DNA of 7,424 nt from Candidatus Nitrosopelagicus sp. (GCA_018691945.1 JABHJJ010000075.1:1-7424); one strand, 5' to 3'; shown: positions 1-7,052, numbered from the stretch's first letter. Notes: a model not told the origin generated them from the letters alone. Numbers and translations: made by a program.

Positions 1-1508
1 GTAGAGTTAGTAGAAAACCTGGTGTATGTTTTGCAACTTCTGGACCTGGCGCAACTAACTTGTTAACAGGAATCGCAACTGCTCAAGCTGACTCTGCACC
101 AATGGTTGCAGTAACCGGACAAGTTCCTGTTGCAATGATCGGAAAGGATGCATTTCAAGAGAGTGATATCATCGGCATGGCTAATCCTGCATTAAAATAT
201 TCATATCAACCACGAACTCCTGACGAAATTCCAACTATGGTTAAACAAGGATTTTACATTGCAGAAACTGGAAGACCAGGCCCTGTATTATTGGATATTC
301 CTAAAGATGTCCAACAAAATGAAGGTAAATTTACTTTTCCTGACGAAGTACGTGTTCCAGGTTATCATCCTTGGTCTGATCCTGACATCCCAAATACTGC
401 GCGTGCAGTTGAATTATTGTTATCTGCACAAAAACCAATAATTCTTGCTGGTGGCGGTGTAATTATCTCATCAGCATTTGCAGAATTACAATCCATAGCT
501 GAATTACTAATGATTCCTGTTGTAACTACATTCAAAGGTAAAGGGGCATTTCCTGAAAATCATCCATTATCATTAGGTCCGATTGGAATGCATGGACATG
601 CTGAAGCCAATAAATTGATGACTGAAGCTGATTGTGTTTTAGCAATTGGCACTCGTTTTTCAGATCGTTCTGTTGGTACATTTGCTGAATTTGAAAAGAA
701 CTTGAAAATCATTCACATGGATGTAGATCCTGCAGAAATTGGAAAGAATCAGACTACATCTGTAGCCGTAGTTGGTGATGTACGTGCATCATTACGTATA
801 TTTGGAAAAATGTTGATGGACAAGGCTGTACGTACGTCTGATGATAATCCGTGGTTAAAACATGTTAAAGAAGTAAAACAATACTGGCGTGAAAATTTAA
901 AAATACATCCTGGAGAAATGGGGGCTGCTAAAATTCTTAGAAAATTAAGAGAGTTACTTCCACATGAATCAATTGTGACAACTGAAGTAGGCCAGCATCA
1001 AATGTGGGCATCATTGTTCTTTGATGCAATACATCCTGGAACTTTCTTTAGCTCAACTGGTTTAGGTACAATGGGTTGGGGATTTCCTGCTGCAATTGGA
1101 GCAAAAACTGCACGTCCTAATGTACCTGTAGTTGACATTGCAGGTGATGGTAGCTTTAACATGACAGAAAATTCACTTGCAACTGCCGTCTTAGAAGACT
1201 TGCCCGTAATTGTATTTTTAATAAATAATTCTTCTTTAGGAATGGTTGCACAATGGCAAAGAACTTTCTATGACCGTCACATGGTTGGTGTTGAATTGAA
1301 TAAATGCCCTGATTATGTTAAATTAGCTGAATCATATGGTGCACAAGGACTTCGTGCGCAATCAATGGATGAACTTGACAACGCAATCAAAACTGCATTA
1401 AAAAGTGAGGTTGCAACTGTAATTGATATCCCAATTGATCCTGAAGAAGATGTATTACCGTTTGTTGCACCTGGAACTGGATTAAAGGATATGATCCTAC
1501 CTTCATAA
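1..1508 (+). CDS. ilvB: Acetolactate synthase large (catalytic) subunit, 5'-truncated by window edge
   Basis: Thiamine-diphosphate (ThDP) enzyme that condenses pyruvate with pyruvate or 2-oxobutyrate, the first common step to valine, leucine and isoleucine. The frame is open from base 3, so the gene begins before the window. A TTG at base 60 is internal, because conserved sequence (KPGVCFATSGPGATN, visible residues 5-19) lies upstream of it. 501 residues are visible against about 560-575 for the family, so roughly 65-75 N-terminal residues are missing, including the catalytic glutamate. Seen in order: FQES near residues 51-54, GRPGPVLLDIP at 90-100, RFSDRS at 218-223 in the central domain, then the C-terminal ThDP domain with GDG at 381-383 and NN at 408-409, the usual metal/diphosphate motif. 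Trp418 in AQWQ matches the conserved active-site-channel tryptophan. The stop codon lies 10 bases before the ilvN ATG, so the two subunits are probably co-translated. The identification is secure; the true start cannot be seen. Confidence 0.96.
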   Translation, partial: RVSRKPGVCFATSGPGATNLLTGIATAQADSAPMVAVTGQVPVAMIGKDAFQESDIIGMANPALKYSYQPRTPDEIPTMVKQGFYIAETGRPGPVLLDIPKDVQQNEGKFTFPDEVRVPGYHPWSDPDIPNTARAVELLLSAQKPIILAGGGVIISSAFAELQSIAELLMIPVVTTFKGKGAFPENHPLSLGPIGMHGHAEANKLMTEADCVLAIGTRFSDRSVGTFAEFEKNLKIIHMDVDPAEIGKNQTTSVAVVGDVRASLRIFGKMLMDKAVRTSDDNPWLKHVKEVKQYWRENLKIHPGEMGAAKILRKLRELLPHESIVTTEVGQHQMWASLFFDAIHPGTFFSSTGLGTMGWGFPAAIGAKTARPNVPVVDIAGDGSFNMTENSLATAVLEDLPVIVFLINNSSLGMVAQWQRTFYDRHMVGVELNKCPDYVKLAESYGAQGLRAQSMDELDNAIKTALKSEVATVIDIPIDPEEDVLPFVAPGTGLKDMILPS

Positions 1509-1509
1509 T

Positions 1510-1514
1510 GTGAT
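1510..1514 (+). promoter_or_regulatory. Ribosome binding site of ilvN (GTGAT)
   Basis: GTGAT matches five bases of the archaeal Shine-Dalgarno core GGTGAT and ends four bases before the ATG at 1519. It begins one base after the ilvB stop. Its GTG is in frame with ilvN and could be taken for a start codon, but leuB has the same element at the same distance. Confidence 0.6.
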
Positions 1515-1518
1515 AGAG

Positions 1519-2010
1519 ATGGTTTGGGCAATTTTATCAATCAAAGTGGAAAATAAACCTGGAATCTTGTTTAAGGTTACACATCTTTTCAGATCACGTA
1601 ATTTCAACATAGATAGTATTTCTGTAGGTGTCACTGAAGATAAAAAATATTCTAGAATGACAATTACTACAATTGGCGATGAGAAGCAAATTATACAAAT
1701 TGTCAAACAACTTGACAAAATGATTGACACAATTGAGGTTCGTAGGTTAGATGTGAATAACTCTGTGTATAGAGAATTGGTAATGTTTAAGATTAAAGTA
1801 AACAAACCAGAAGATAGTATGGAAATTAACAAATTAGCCAGTGCATACTCTGCAAAAATACACGATGCCAAAAAGGAGTCAATTATTGTAGAGATGACTG
1901 CAACCCCTCATCAAATAAGTGCCTTTGAAGAATTGGCAAAGAAATTTGGATTAAAAGAAATGGCACGAACTGGTATAACTGCATTAGAGCGTGAAGAACA
2001 TGAACATTAG
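1519..2010 (+). CDS. ilvN: Acetolactate synthase small (regulatory) subunit
   Basis: Regulatory subunit that binds IlvB, raises its activity and confers feedback inhibition by valine. The product is 163 residues, the usual length for this family. An N-terminal ACT domain (about residues 4-78) carries VENKPGILFKVTHLF and FNIDSISVG, and a C-terminal small-subunit domain follows (about 85-158). By eye alignment to E. coli IlvH, the valine-pocket residues Asn11, Gly14 and Asn29 correspond to Asn12, Gly15 and Asn30 here, so valine sensitivity is expected (inference). The ATG at 1519 is preferred over the in-frame GTG at 1510 because the GTG forms part of a well-placed ribosome binding site. It lies directly behind ilvB, and its 3' end overlaps leuA by 11 bases. 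Confidence 0.93.
   Translation: MVWAILSIKVENKPGILFKVTHLFRSRNFNIDSISVGVTEDKKYSRMTITTIGDEKQIIQIVKQLDKMIDTIEVRRLDVNNSVYRELVMFKIKVNKPEDSMEINKLASAYSAKIHDAKKESIIVEMTATPHQISAFEELAKKFGLKEMARTGITALEREEHEH
1991..1994 (+). promoter_or_regulatory. Ribosome binding site of leuA (GTGA)
   Basis: GTGA lies inside the 3' end of ilvN, five bases before the ATG at 2000. Its G is nine bases upstream of the A of the ATG, exactly as in ilvN and leuB. The GTG is in frame with leuA, so it is an alternative start adding three residues, but the binding-site reading is preferred. Confidence 0.5.
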
Positions 2011-3514
2011 AATTTTTGATACAACTTTACGGGATGGAGAACAATCTCCTGGTGTTTCATTATCTCCAGAAAAAAAATTAAACATTGCGAAAAAACTTGA
2101 TGAATTAGGTATTGATGCAATTGAAACTGGATTTCCTATCATATCTGCTGGAGAAAAAGAAGGTGTAAAATTAATTGTTGCCGAAGGACTAAATGCAGAA
2201 TTATGTGGATTGGCAAGAACAAGCAAAAAAGATATTGATGCTGCTGTAGATTGTGGACTAAATTACATACACACGTTCATTGCAACTTCTGACATTCACT
2301 TGGAGTATAAATTAAAAATGTCACGTGATGAAGCTTTAGAAAAAGCAATTGAAGCTGTAGAATATGGAAAATCTAGGGGCTTACAAGTAGAATTCTCTGC
2401 AGAGGATGCCACTAGAACTGATAGGAAATTCTTGAAAAAAGTATTTGGGGCTGTTGCTAGTGCAGGAGCTGACAGAATTGATATTCCAGACACTGTAGGT
2501 TATTCAACTCCTCAATACATGGGTGAGATCACAAAGGATGCAATAGAAGTTTCCAAATTGCCAATTAGTGTACATTGTCATAATGATTTTGGGTTGGCTG
2601 TAGCAAATGCAATATCTGGTGTACAAGCAGGTGCATCTTGTGCACATGTTACAATTAATGGAATCGGTGAACGCGCAGGAAACGCTTCTTTAGAAGAATT
2701 TGTTATGGCATTAAACAGTTTACAATTTGAAAAAGAATGGACTACAAACGTCAATACAAAATTAATCTATGAAACTTCTCGATATATTTCAAAAGTAGCT
2801 GGAATGTCTGTACAACCAAACAAAGCAATTGTTGGTGAAAATGCATTTGGTCATGAATCTGGTATTCATACTCATGGTGTATTGAATAATCCTTTGACTT
2901 ACGAGCCAATTAGTCCTGAAATTGTAGGAAGAACCCGTTGGTTGCAGGTAGGAAAACATGCAGGAATTCATGGTATGAATGCAATGCTCAAAGAATATGG
3001 TATTGAACCAAACGAAGAACAAACAAAACAAATCTTGGAGAAGGTAAAGGCATTGGGTGATCAAGGAAAACAGGTTACTGAAGTTGAATTGTTATCTATG
3101 GCAAATGAAGTAATAGGTGAAAATAAATTAAAACGAATTGTTCAATTAACAGGATTCTCAGTATCGACAGGTGTTGGAACAATGCCTTATGCATTTATAA
3201 AATTAAATATTGATGGACACGAATTCACTGCAACTGATTTTGGTGTAGGTCCTGTGGATGCTTCATTAAATGCAATACAAAAAATTACAAGTCAAATTAC
3301 TGATGAGGTACGATTAAAAGAATACAAATTAGATTCTATTTCTGGTGGTGCTAATGCATTATGTGAAGTAACTGTAAAAGTTGAAGATGCACGAGGAAAC
3401 ATAATTTCATCCAAATCTGTAGGTGAAGATATTGTTACAACAAGTGTTCAGGCTATGGTTGACGGAATTAATCGTATAATGTTAAAAAATCTTCTAAAGG
3501 AAAAGAAGATTTAA
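2000..3514 (+). CDS. leuA: 2-isopropylmalate synthase
   Basis: Condenses acetyl-CoA with 2-oxoisovalerate to 2-isopropylmalate, the committed step of leucine synthesis. At 504 residues it is full length. The N-terminal TIM barrel (about 1-265) begins with DTTLRDGEQSPG (7-18; Arg11 and Asp12 catalytic/metal), has the metal histidines in SVHCHNDFG (His192, His194), and GIGERAGN at 221-228. A linker region with GENAFGHESGIHTHG (279-293) leads to the C-terminal LeuA regulatory domain (about 375-500, with FGVGPVDASLNAIQ), the usual site of leucine feedback. The closest alternative is citramalate synthase (CimA) of the archaeal type. The HTFIATSDIH segment (91-100) matches LeuA; from memory, the Methanocaldococcus CimA reads HLVVPTSPIH at this place. 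Substrate choice is therefore inferred, not proven. The start overlaps ilvN by 11 bases, and leuB follows 26 bases downstream, so this is an operon gene. Confidence 0.9.
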   Translation: MNIRIFDTTLRDGEQSPGVSLSPEKKLNIAKKLDELGIDAIETGFPIISAGEKEGVKLIVAEGLNAELCGLARTSKKDIDAAVDCGLNYIHTFIATSDIHLEYKLKMSRDEALEKAIEAVEYGKSRGLQVEFSAEDATRTDRKFLKKVFGAVASAGADRIDIPDTVGYSTPQYMGEITKDAIEVSKLPISVHCHNDFGLAVANAISGVQAGASCAHVTINGIGERAGNASLEEFVMALNSLQFEKEWTTNVNTKLIYETSRYISKVAGMSVQPNKAIVGENAFGHESGIHTHGVLNNPLTYEPISPEIVGRTRWLQVGKHAGIHGMNAMLKEYGIEPNEEQTKQILEKVKALGDQGKQVTEVELLSMANEVIGENKLKRIVQLTGFSVSTGVGTMPYAFIKLNIDGHEFTATDFGVGPVDASLNAIQKITSQITDEVRLKEYKLDSISGGANALCEVTVKVEDARGNIISSKSVGEDIVTTSVQAMVDGINRIMLKNLLKEKKI

Positions 3515-3530
3515 TCATCATAACATTTTA

Positions 3531-3536
3531 GGTGAT
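3531..3536 (+). promoter_or_regulatory. Ribosome binding site of leuB (GGTGAT)
   Basis: GGTGAT is a six-base match to the archaeal Shine-Dalgarno core, in the 26-base gap after leuA and four bases before the ATG at 3541. It fixes the leuB start at 3541 and argues against the in-frame GTG at 3532, which lies inside the site. Confidence 0.8.
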
Positions 3537-3540
3537 ATGT

Positions 3541-4554
3541 ATGTATAAAATTTCTTTAATTACTGGTGATGGAATTGGTCCTGAATTATCAGAATCTGTC
3601 AAAACTATTTTGGATACAATTCATGACAAATTAAATGTTAAATTTAATATTAAATTTCTTGTAGCTGGTGATACTGCACTTGAACAAACTGGTAGTGCAC
3701 TACCTGATGATGTTTTTGAATCTATAAGATCTTCTGATGCATGTTTGAAGGCTCCTGTTGGAGAAAGTGCTAAAGATGTAATTGTTACATTAAGACAAAA
3801 ACTAGACTTGTATGCAAATATCAGACCTGCAAAATCATATCCAAACACTCCTGCATTACGAGATGATATTGATCTTGTAATTGTACGTGAAAACACAGAA
3901 GATCTTTATACTGGTCAAGAATTCCAGATAGATGATACTGCAGTAGCATTAAGAATAATTAGTGAAAAAGCATCAAAAAGAATTGCAAAACATGCGTTTG
4001 AAACTGCGATGCATAGAAATCAGCAAAAACGTGTAACCTGTGTTCATAAATCAAATGTCATGAAATTGACTGATGGTCTTTTTGCTAAAAGCTGTGAAGA
4101 AGTCTCAAAAAATTATCCTGACGTAAGTTTTGATCAAATGTATGTGGATGCATGTGCCATGAATTTGATTCGCTCTCCTCATGAATTTGATGTAATTGTG
4201 ACTACCAACTTGTTTGGTGATATATTATCTGATGAATCGTCTCAAGTTGTAGGTGGATTAGGCATGGCACCTGCTGCAAATTTAGGTGATAATTTTGGCT
4301 TGTTTGAACCCGTCCATGGTGCAGCATTTGATATTGCAGGGAAACAAATCGCAAATCCTTCTTCATTTATCTTATCTACAAAAATGATGTTAGATTGGTT
4401 AGGTTCAAAAAATAATGACTCTGATTGCATTGCTGCAGGAGAAAAACTTGAAGATGTGGTCTTAGATTTGATAAAATCTGGAATCACCACTAAAGATATT
4501 GGTGGTGAAAAGTCCACGCAGGAATTTACTAGTGAAATTATCAGTCGATTATAG
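3541..4554 (+). CDS. leuB: 3-isopropylmalate dehydrogenase (isocitrate/isopropylmalate dehydrogenase family)
   Basis: Oxidatively decarboxylates 3-isopropylmalate to 4-methyl-2-oxopentanoate, the third leucine-branch step. 337 residues, full length. Seen: GDGIGPE (9-15), KAPVGES (70-76), the substrate-arginine segment LRQKLDLYANIRPAK (84-98), VRENTEDLY with Arg116 and Tyr123, HKSNVMK with catalytic Lys170, metal aspartates at 203, 227 and 231 (DILSDESSQ), and HGAAFDIAG, whose Asp264 sits where NAD-dependent members bind the ribose. NAD rather than NADP is therefore inferred. The whole chain resembles the Sulfolobus enzyme closely. ENTEDLY also occurs in NAD-isocitrate and homoisocitrate dehydrogenases, so a broader substrate range is possible, but placement after leuA favours LeuB. 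The ATG is chosen by the GGTGAT site upstream. The stop lies only 5 bases from the end of a small opposing ORF. Confidence 0.92.
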   Translation: MYKISLITGDGIGPELSESVKTILDTIHDKLNVKFNIKFLVAGDTALEQTGSALPDDVFESIRSSDACLKAPVGESAKDVIVTLRQKLDLYANIRPAKSYPNTPALRDDIDLVIVRENTEDLYTGQEFQIDDTAVALRIISEKASKRIAKHAFETAMHRNQQKRVTCVHKSNVMKLTDGLFAKSCEEVSKNYPDVSFDQMYVDACAMNLIRSPHEFDVIVTTNLFGDILSDESSQVVGGLGMAPAANLGDNFGLFEPVHGAAFDIAGKQIANPSSFILSTKMMLDWLGSKNNDSDCIAAGEKLEDVVLDLIKSGITTKDIGGEKSTQEFTSEIISRL

Positions 4555-4559
4555 ATCTG

Positions 4560-4676
4560 TTAATTCTTTCTTCTAGTTTCCCAACCTTTTACTGATGCAT
4601 AGCTTCGTTTCAGTGCTGCAAGATCATGACCGATCCATCCTAATGTTGCTGCTCTTCTACGTTCTTCAGTTGTCAT
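4560..4676 (-). CDS. Small basic protein of 38 residues, unknown function
   Basis: An ATG-to-TAA frame on the - strand fills most of the gap between leuB and aspS. The product begins MTTEERRRAATLGWIGHDLA and ends in VKGWETRRKN. It has nine Lys/Arg against four Asp/Glu, so it should be strongly basic. It has two tryptophans, no cysteine and no membrane segment. The stretch from about residue 3 to 29 could form an amphipathic helix. I do not recognise it. In support of a real gene: it has its own ATG, an in-frame stop eight codons upstream, a TATA-like TTAAAT about 20-25 bases upstream (consistent with a leaderless mRNA), and an orderly, non-shadow composition. It lies 85 bases downstream of aspS in the same direction and could instead be read through from it. 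Its tail meets leuB tail to tail with 5 bases between. A nucleic-acid or ribosome partner would fit the charge, but that is speculation. Confidence 0.6.
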   Translation of the reverse strand: MTTEERRRAATLGWIGHDLAALKRSYASVKGWETRRKN

Positions 4677-4695
4677 ACTAATTCTTGAAAATACA

Positions 4696-4701
4696 ATTTA
4701 A
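4696..4701 (-). promoter_or_regulatory. Possible TATA box of the 38-residue basic ORF
   Basis: Read on the - strand, TTAAAT lies 20-25 bases before the ATG at 4676, roughly the distance expected for a leaderless archaeal transcript. The region is AT-rich, so such a match can occur by chance. Confidence 0.3.
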
Positions 4702-4727
4702 TCTGATATTTGACACTGTCACCAATG

Positions 4728-4752
4728 TTTGTTTTTTTAATCTAATTTTTTT
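4728..4752 (+). terminator. Candidate T-tract terminator for the ilvB-leuB transcript
   Basis: Two runs of seven T (4732-4738 and 4746-4752) sit on the + strand just before the aspS stop. Archaeal RNA polymerase commonly stops at such tracts without a hairpin. If used, the leuB message would run about 180 bases past its stop and lie antisense to the whole 38-residue ORF. A weaker pyrimidine-rich stretch right after leuB (about 4560-4590) is an earlier possible stop. Confidence 0.4.
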
Positions 4753-4761
4753 CTATAAAAT

Positions 4762-6048
4762 TTATGGTTTGAGCCTATCTGGATCTCTTGGATACAAAAC
4801 AACTTCACGTACATTGTCAATTCCAACTAAAACTGTCATTAATCTATCTAATCCCATACCCCAACCTGAATGTGGTGGCATTCCCCATCCAAATGTTTTC
4901 AAGTGTTCTTCAAAACTAGATGGATCCAGATCTTGTTCTTTGAGTCTTACTTTAAGCTGTTCTGGATCATGTAATCTTCTTCCTCCAGATGATAATTCAA
5001 GATATCCGTATTGTAAGTCAAATGAACGTGAAAGTGTAGGATCATCATCTTTCTCATGAATGTAAAATGGTTTTAGCTTCATAGGCCAATCTGTTAAAAA
5101 GAAAAATCCTGGGTGTTTCTCTCCTAAACTACGTAGATGTGAATCTTGCAAATCTTCTCCAAATTCTATCTTGATGTCTAATTCGCTTAATTCTTCTAAT
5201 GCCTGTGTATATGTGACTCTTTCAAATGGTGATTTTGGAACTTTAATCTCATGTCCAATCTCTTGTTGTTCTGTTTTTGAATTCTCAGATGTATTTTTGA
5301 AAACATCTATCACGATTGATTCTAAAACATCCATGACGTCTGTATAATCCATCATTGCAGCCTCAATGTCTACGCTTGTGAACTCACTGAGATGTCTTCC
5401 TGTGTGTGATTTTTCTGCTCTATAAAATGATGAAATTTCAAATACTCTTTCTAATCCAATTGTCATTTGTTCTTTGTACAATTGTGGGCTTTGAGCTAAG
5501 TATGCTTGCTTTCCAAAATAATCAAGACCAAACAAATCTGCTCCTCCTTCGCTTGCACTACCAATAATCTTTGGAGTATTAATTTCAATAAATTTTTTAT
5601 TAATGAGAGTCTCTCTTATTGATGCCAAAACCTGACTTCTTAGTTTGAAGATTGATGCAGTCTTTTGATTTCTCATATCTAGTGCTCTTGAATTTAGTCG
5701 ATTATCAATATCACTTTCTAATCTTCCAATTGGATCTATAGGAAGTGGGTACTCTGCTTTTGCAAGAATTTGAATTTCTATTGCTGAAACTTCAAAATCA
5801 AAGTCTTTTGCTTTACTTGCTTGAATTTTACCTGAAATTCTTACAACACTTTGTCGGTTTAATCCTTCCAACAAAGTCATAGAATCTCCTTTTACAATTA
5901 CTTGACATAGTCCTGTAACGTCTCGAACTGTCAAAAATGCCATCTTGCCAAGTTTTCGAAGGTCAACTACCCATCCGCCAAATAATACGTCTTGTCCTTC
6001 CATGGATGAATTTAGTTCTTCAATAAGATGTGTTCTTGAAATATCCAT
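4762..6048 (-). CDS. aspS: Aspartyl-tRNA synthetase, archaeal type
   Basis: Charges tRNA-Asp with aspartate, and possibly tRNA-Asn if non-discriminating. 428 residues, the compact archaeal/eukaryotic-type length without the bacterial insertion domain. An N-terminal OB-fold anticodon-binding domain (about 18-97) is followed by the class II catalytic core: motif 1 around FIEINTPKI (153-161), the ASEGGADLF loop (165-173), QSPQLYKEQM (186-195), motif 2 FYRAEKSHTGRHLSEFT (208-224) and motif 3 GWGMGLDRL (395-403). The chain ends YPRDPDRLKP, as is usual. The ATG at 6046-6048 has no Shine-Dalgarno before it, so the mRNA is probably leaderless, starting from the 57-base divergent region shared with the ABC gene. 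Oddity: where the Thermococcus non-discriminating enzyme has Trp26 (His in discriminating ones), this protein has Val28, while the second marker lysine appears kept (Lys81). tRNA specificity cannot be called from the sequence. Confidence 0.95.
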   Translation of the reverse strand: MDISRTHLIEELNSSMEGQDVLFGGWVVDLRKLGKMAFLTVRDVTGLCQVIVKGDSMTLLEGLNRQSVVRISGKIQASKAKDFDFEVSAIEIQILAKAEYPLPIDPIGRLESDIDNRLNSRALDMRNQKTASIFKLRSQVLASIRETLINKKFIEINTPKIIGSASEGGADLFGLDYFGKQAYLAQSPQLYKEQMTIGLERVFEISSFYRAEKSHTGRHLSEFTSVDIEAAMMDYTDVMDVLESIVIDVFKNTSENSKTEQQEIGHEIKVPKSPFERVTYTQALEELSELDIKIEFGEDLQDSHLRSLGEKHPGFFFLTDWPMKLKPFYIHEKDDDPTLSRSFDLQYGYLELSSGGRRLHDPEQLKVRLKEQDLDPSSFEEHLKTFGWGMPPHSGWGMGLDRLMTVLVGIDNVREVVLYPRDPDRLKP

Positions 6049-6105
6049 ATATTCATGAAAATATACACAAGTAAAAACTTAATCTAAGCTCTTCTAAATC
6101 AAATC
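6049..6105. promoter_or_regulatory. Divergent promoter region between aspS and the ABC ATPase gene
   Basis: 57 AT-rich bases between two divergent ATG codons, neither with a Shine-Dalgarno. At about -26 from the aspS ATG the - strand reads AGTTTTTACT, and at about -22 to -28 from the other ATG the + strand reads CTTAATCT. Both are weak TATA-like sequences that lie next to each other. The two core promoters would therefore be nearly back to back, but no box is strong. Confidence 0.4.
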
Positions 6106-7041
6106 ATGTCTTTCATCTCTATTGAAAATTTGACTACCAGATATAATACCTCAAAAGGGCTTGTACATGCATTAGAAGATATTAGTTTTGTAATTGACAA
6201 AGGTGAATCAATTGGAATTGCAGGTGAAAGTGCATGCGGCAAAAGTACACTTGGGCTATCTATCATTCGCATGATCTCAAATGGAAAAATTTATTCTGGT
6301 AAAATCATATTTGATGGAAAATCTTTACTTGATGTACCTGATGATGATTTTGATAAAAATATACGGTGGAAAGAAATTTCTATGGTTTTTCAGGGTGCCA
6401 TGAACTCACTTGACCCTGTTTTTTCAGTTCAGCAACAATTTGAAGAAGTCCTTAAACAACATAATTTCAAAGGTGAAATGAAGGAATCAATCATTGAATC
6501 ATTAATTTCAGTTAATCTTGATGAATCTATCTTGAAGAAATTTCCTCATGAGTTAAGTGGAGGAATGAAACAACGTGTAGTCATTGCCATGGCTTTAATC
6601 TTAAAACCAAAATTTGTGATTGCTGATGAACCTACTACTGCATTAGATGTTTTAATTCAAGCACAAATTGTTAATCTATTTAAAAAATTAAAAAAAAATG
6701 GACACTCCTTCATGATAATCTCTCATGATTTGGCTGTTCTTTCTGAAGTTGCAGAAAAAATTGGAATTATGTATGGTGGAAGAATGGTTGAATTTGGAAA
6801 CTCGTCAGAAATATTTCTTGAACCAAAACATCCTTACACAAAAGGACTGTTGGAGTCAATTCCTGTCTTATCAAAAGATACAAAACCAAAATTCATTCCT
6901 GGAATTCCTCCAAATTTAGTTAATCCTGATGAAGGCTGTAAATTTTATGATCGTTGTCCTGAAGCAATGGAGAAATGCAAAAAAGATCCTCCTAAATTTA
7001 AGACAAAGAGTGGATATGTTTTGTGTTGGCTTTATGAATAA
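6106..7041 (+). CDS. Oligopeptide/dipeptide-type ABC transporter ATP-binding protein (OppD/DppD family)
   Basis: Cytoplasmic ATPase expected to power a membrane importer for peptides, or in some archaea for nickel or other small solutes. 311 residues, a normal length for this family. Seen: Walker A GESACGKST (40-48), Q-loop Gln96 in VFQGAMNSLDP, ABC signature LSGGMKQR (150-157), Walker B FVIADEPTTALD (170-181, Glu175 catalytic), H-loop His207 in ISHD. The C-terminal oligopeptide-type extension has PHPYTKGLL-like KHPYTKGLL, GIPPNL, and four cysteines (278, 284, 291, 307) in C-x5-C-x6-C-x15-C spacing. In the family these can hold an iron-sulfur cluster. Systems of this kind normally encode two permeases, a second ATPase and a binding protein nearby; none is seen here. 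The gene is divergent from aspS and followed by opposing small ORFs, so it is monocistronic in this window. The substrate is unknown. The start has no Shine-Dalgarno, so a leaderless mRNA is likely. Confidence 0.93.
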   Translation: MSFISIENLTTRYNTSKGLVHALEDISFVIDKGESIGIAGESACGKSTLGLSIIRMISNGKIYSGKIIFDGKSLLDVPDDDFDKNIRWKEISMVFQGAMNSLDPVFSVQQQFEEVLKQHNFKGEMKESIIESLISVNLDESILKKFPHELSGGMKQRVVIAMALILKPKFVIADEPTTALDVLIQAQIVNLFKKLKKNGHSFMIISHDLAVLSEVAEKIGIMYGGRMVEFGNSSEIFLEPKHPYTKGLLESIPVLSKDTKPKFIPGIPPNLVNPDEGCKFYDRCPEAMEKCKKDPPKFKTKSGYVLCWLYE

Positions 7042-7052
7042 ATCTGAATTTC

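Noticed and set aside
60..1508. TTG at base 60 as the start of ilvB
   Set aside because: The frame is open from base 3, and the upstream codons encode the conserved KPGVCFATSGPGATN segment, so the gene is simply cut by the window edge.
1503..1871. 122-codon frame on the - strand across ilvN
   Set aside because: It is the reverse shadow of a well-recognised gene; no domain or promoter supports it.
2789..3064. 91-codon - strand frame within leuA (similar ones at 3621-3896 and 4242-4517 in leuB)
   Set aside because: These are shadows produced by the codon bias of the true genes.
2000..3514. Citramalate synthase (CimA) in place of LeuA
   Set aside because: The HTFIATSDIH segment agrees with LeuA, and the gene sits directly before leuB. 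A phylogeny including both archaeal families would settle it.
3541..4554. NAD-isocitrate or homoisocitrate dehydrogenase in place of LeuB
   Set aside because: Motifs are shared across the family, but overall resemblance to Sulfolobus LeuB and the operon context favour isopropylmalate.
4555..4761. Possible tRNA or other structured RNA between leuB and aspS
   Set aside because: No cloverleaf, T-loop (GGTTCRA) or strong stem is visible. The space is explained by the small ORF and T-tracts.
4685..5059. 124-codon + strand frame opposite the 3' end of aspS
   Set aside because: Most of it is antisense to conserved AspRS sequence including motif 3. Its Ser/Cys-rich product has no family look.
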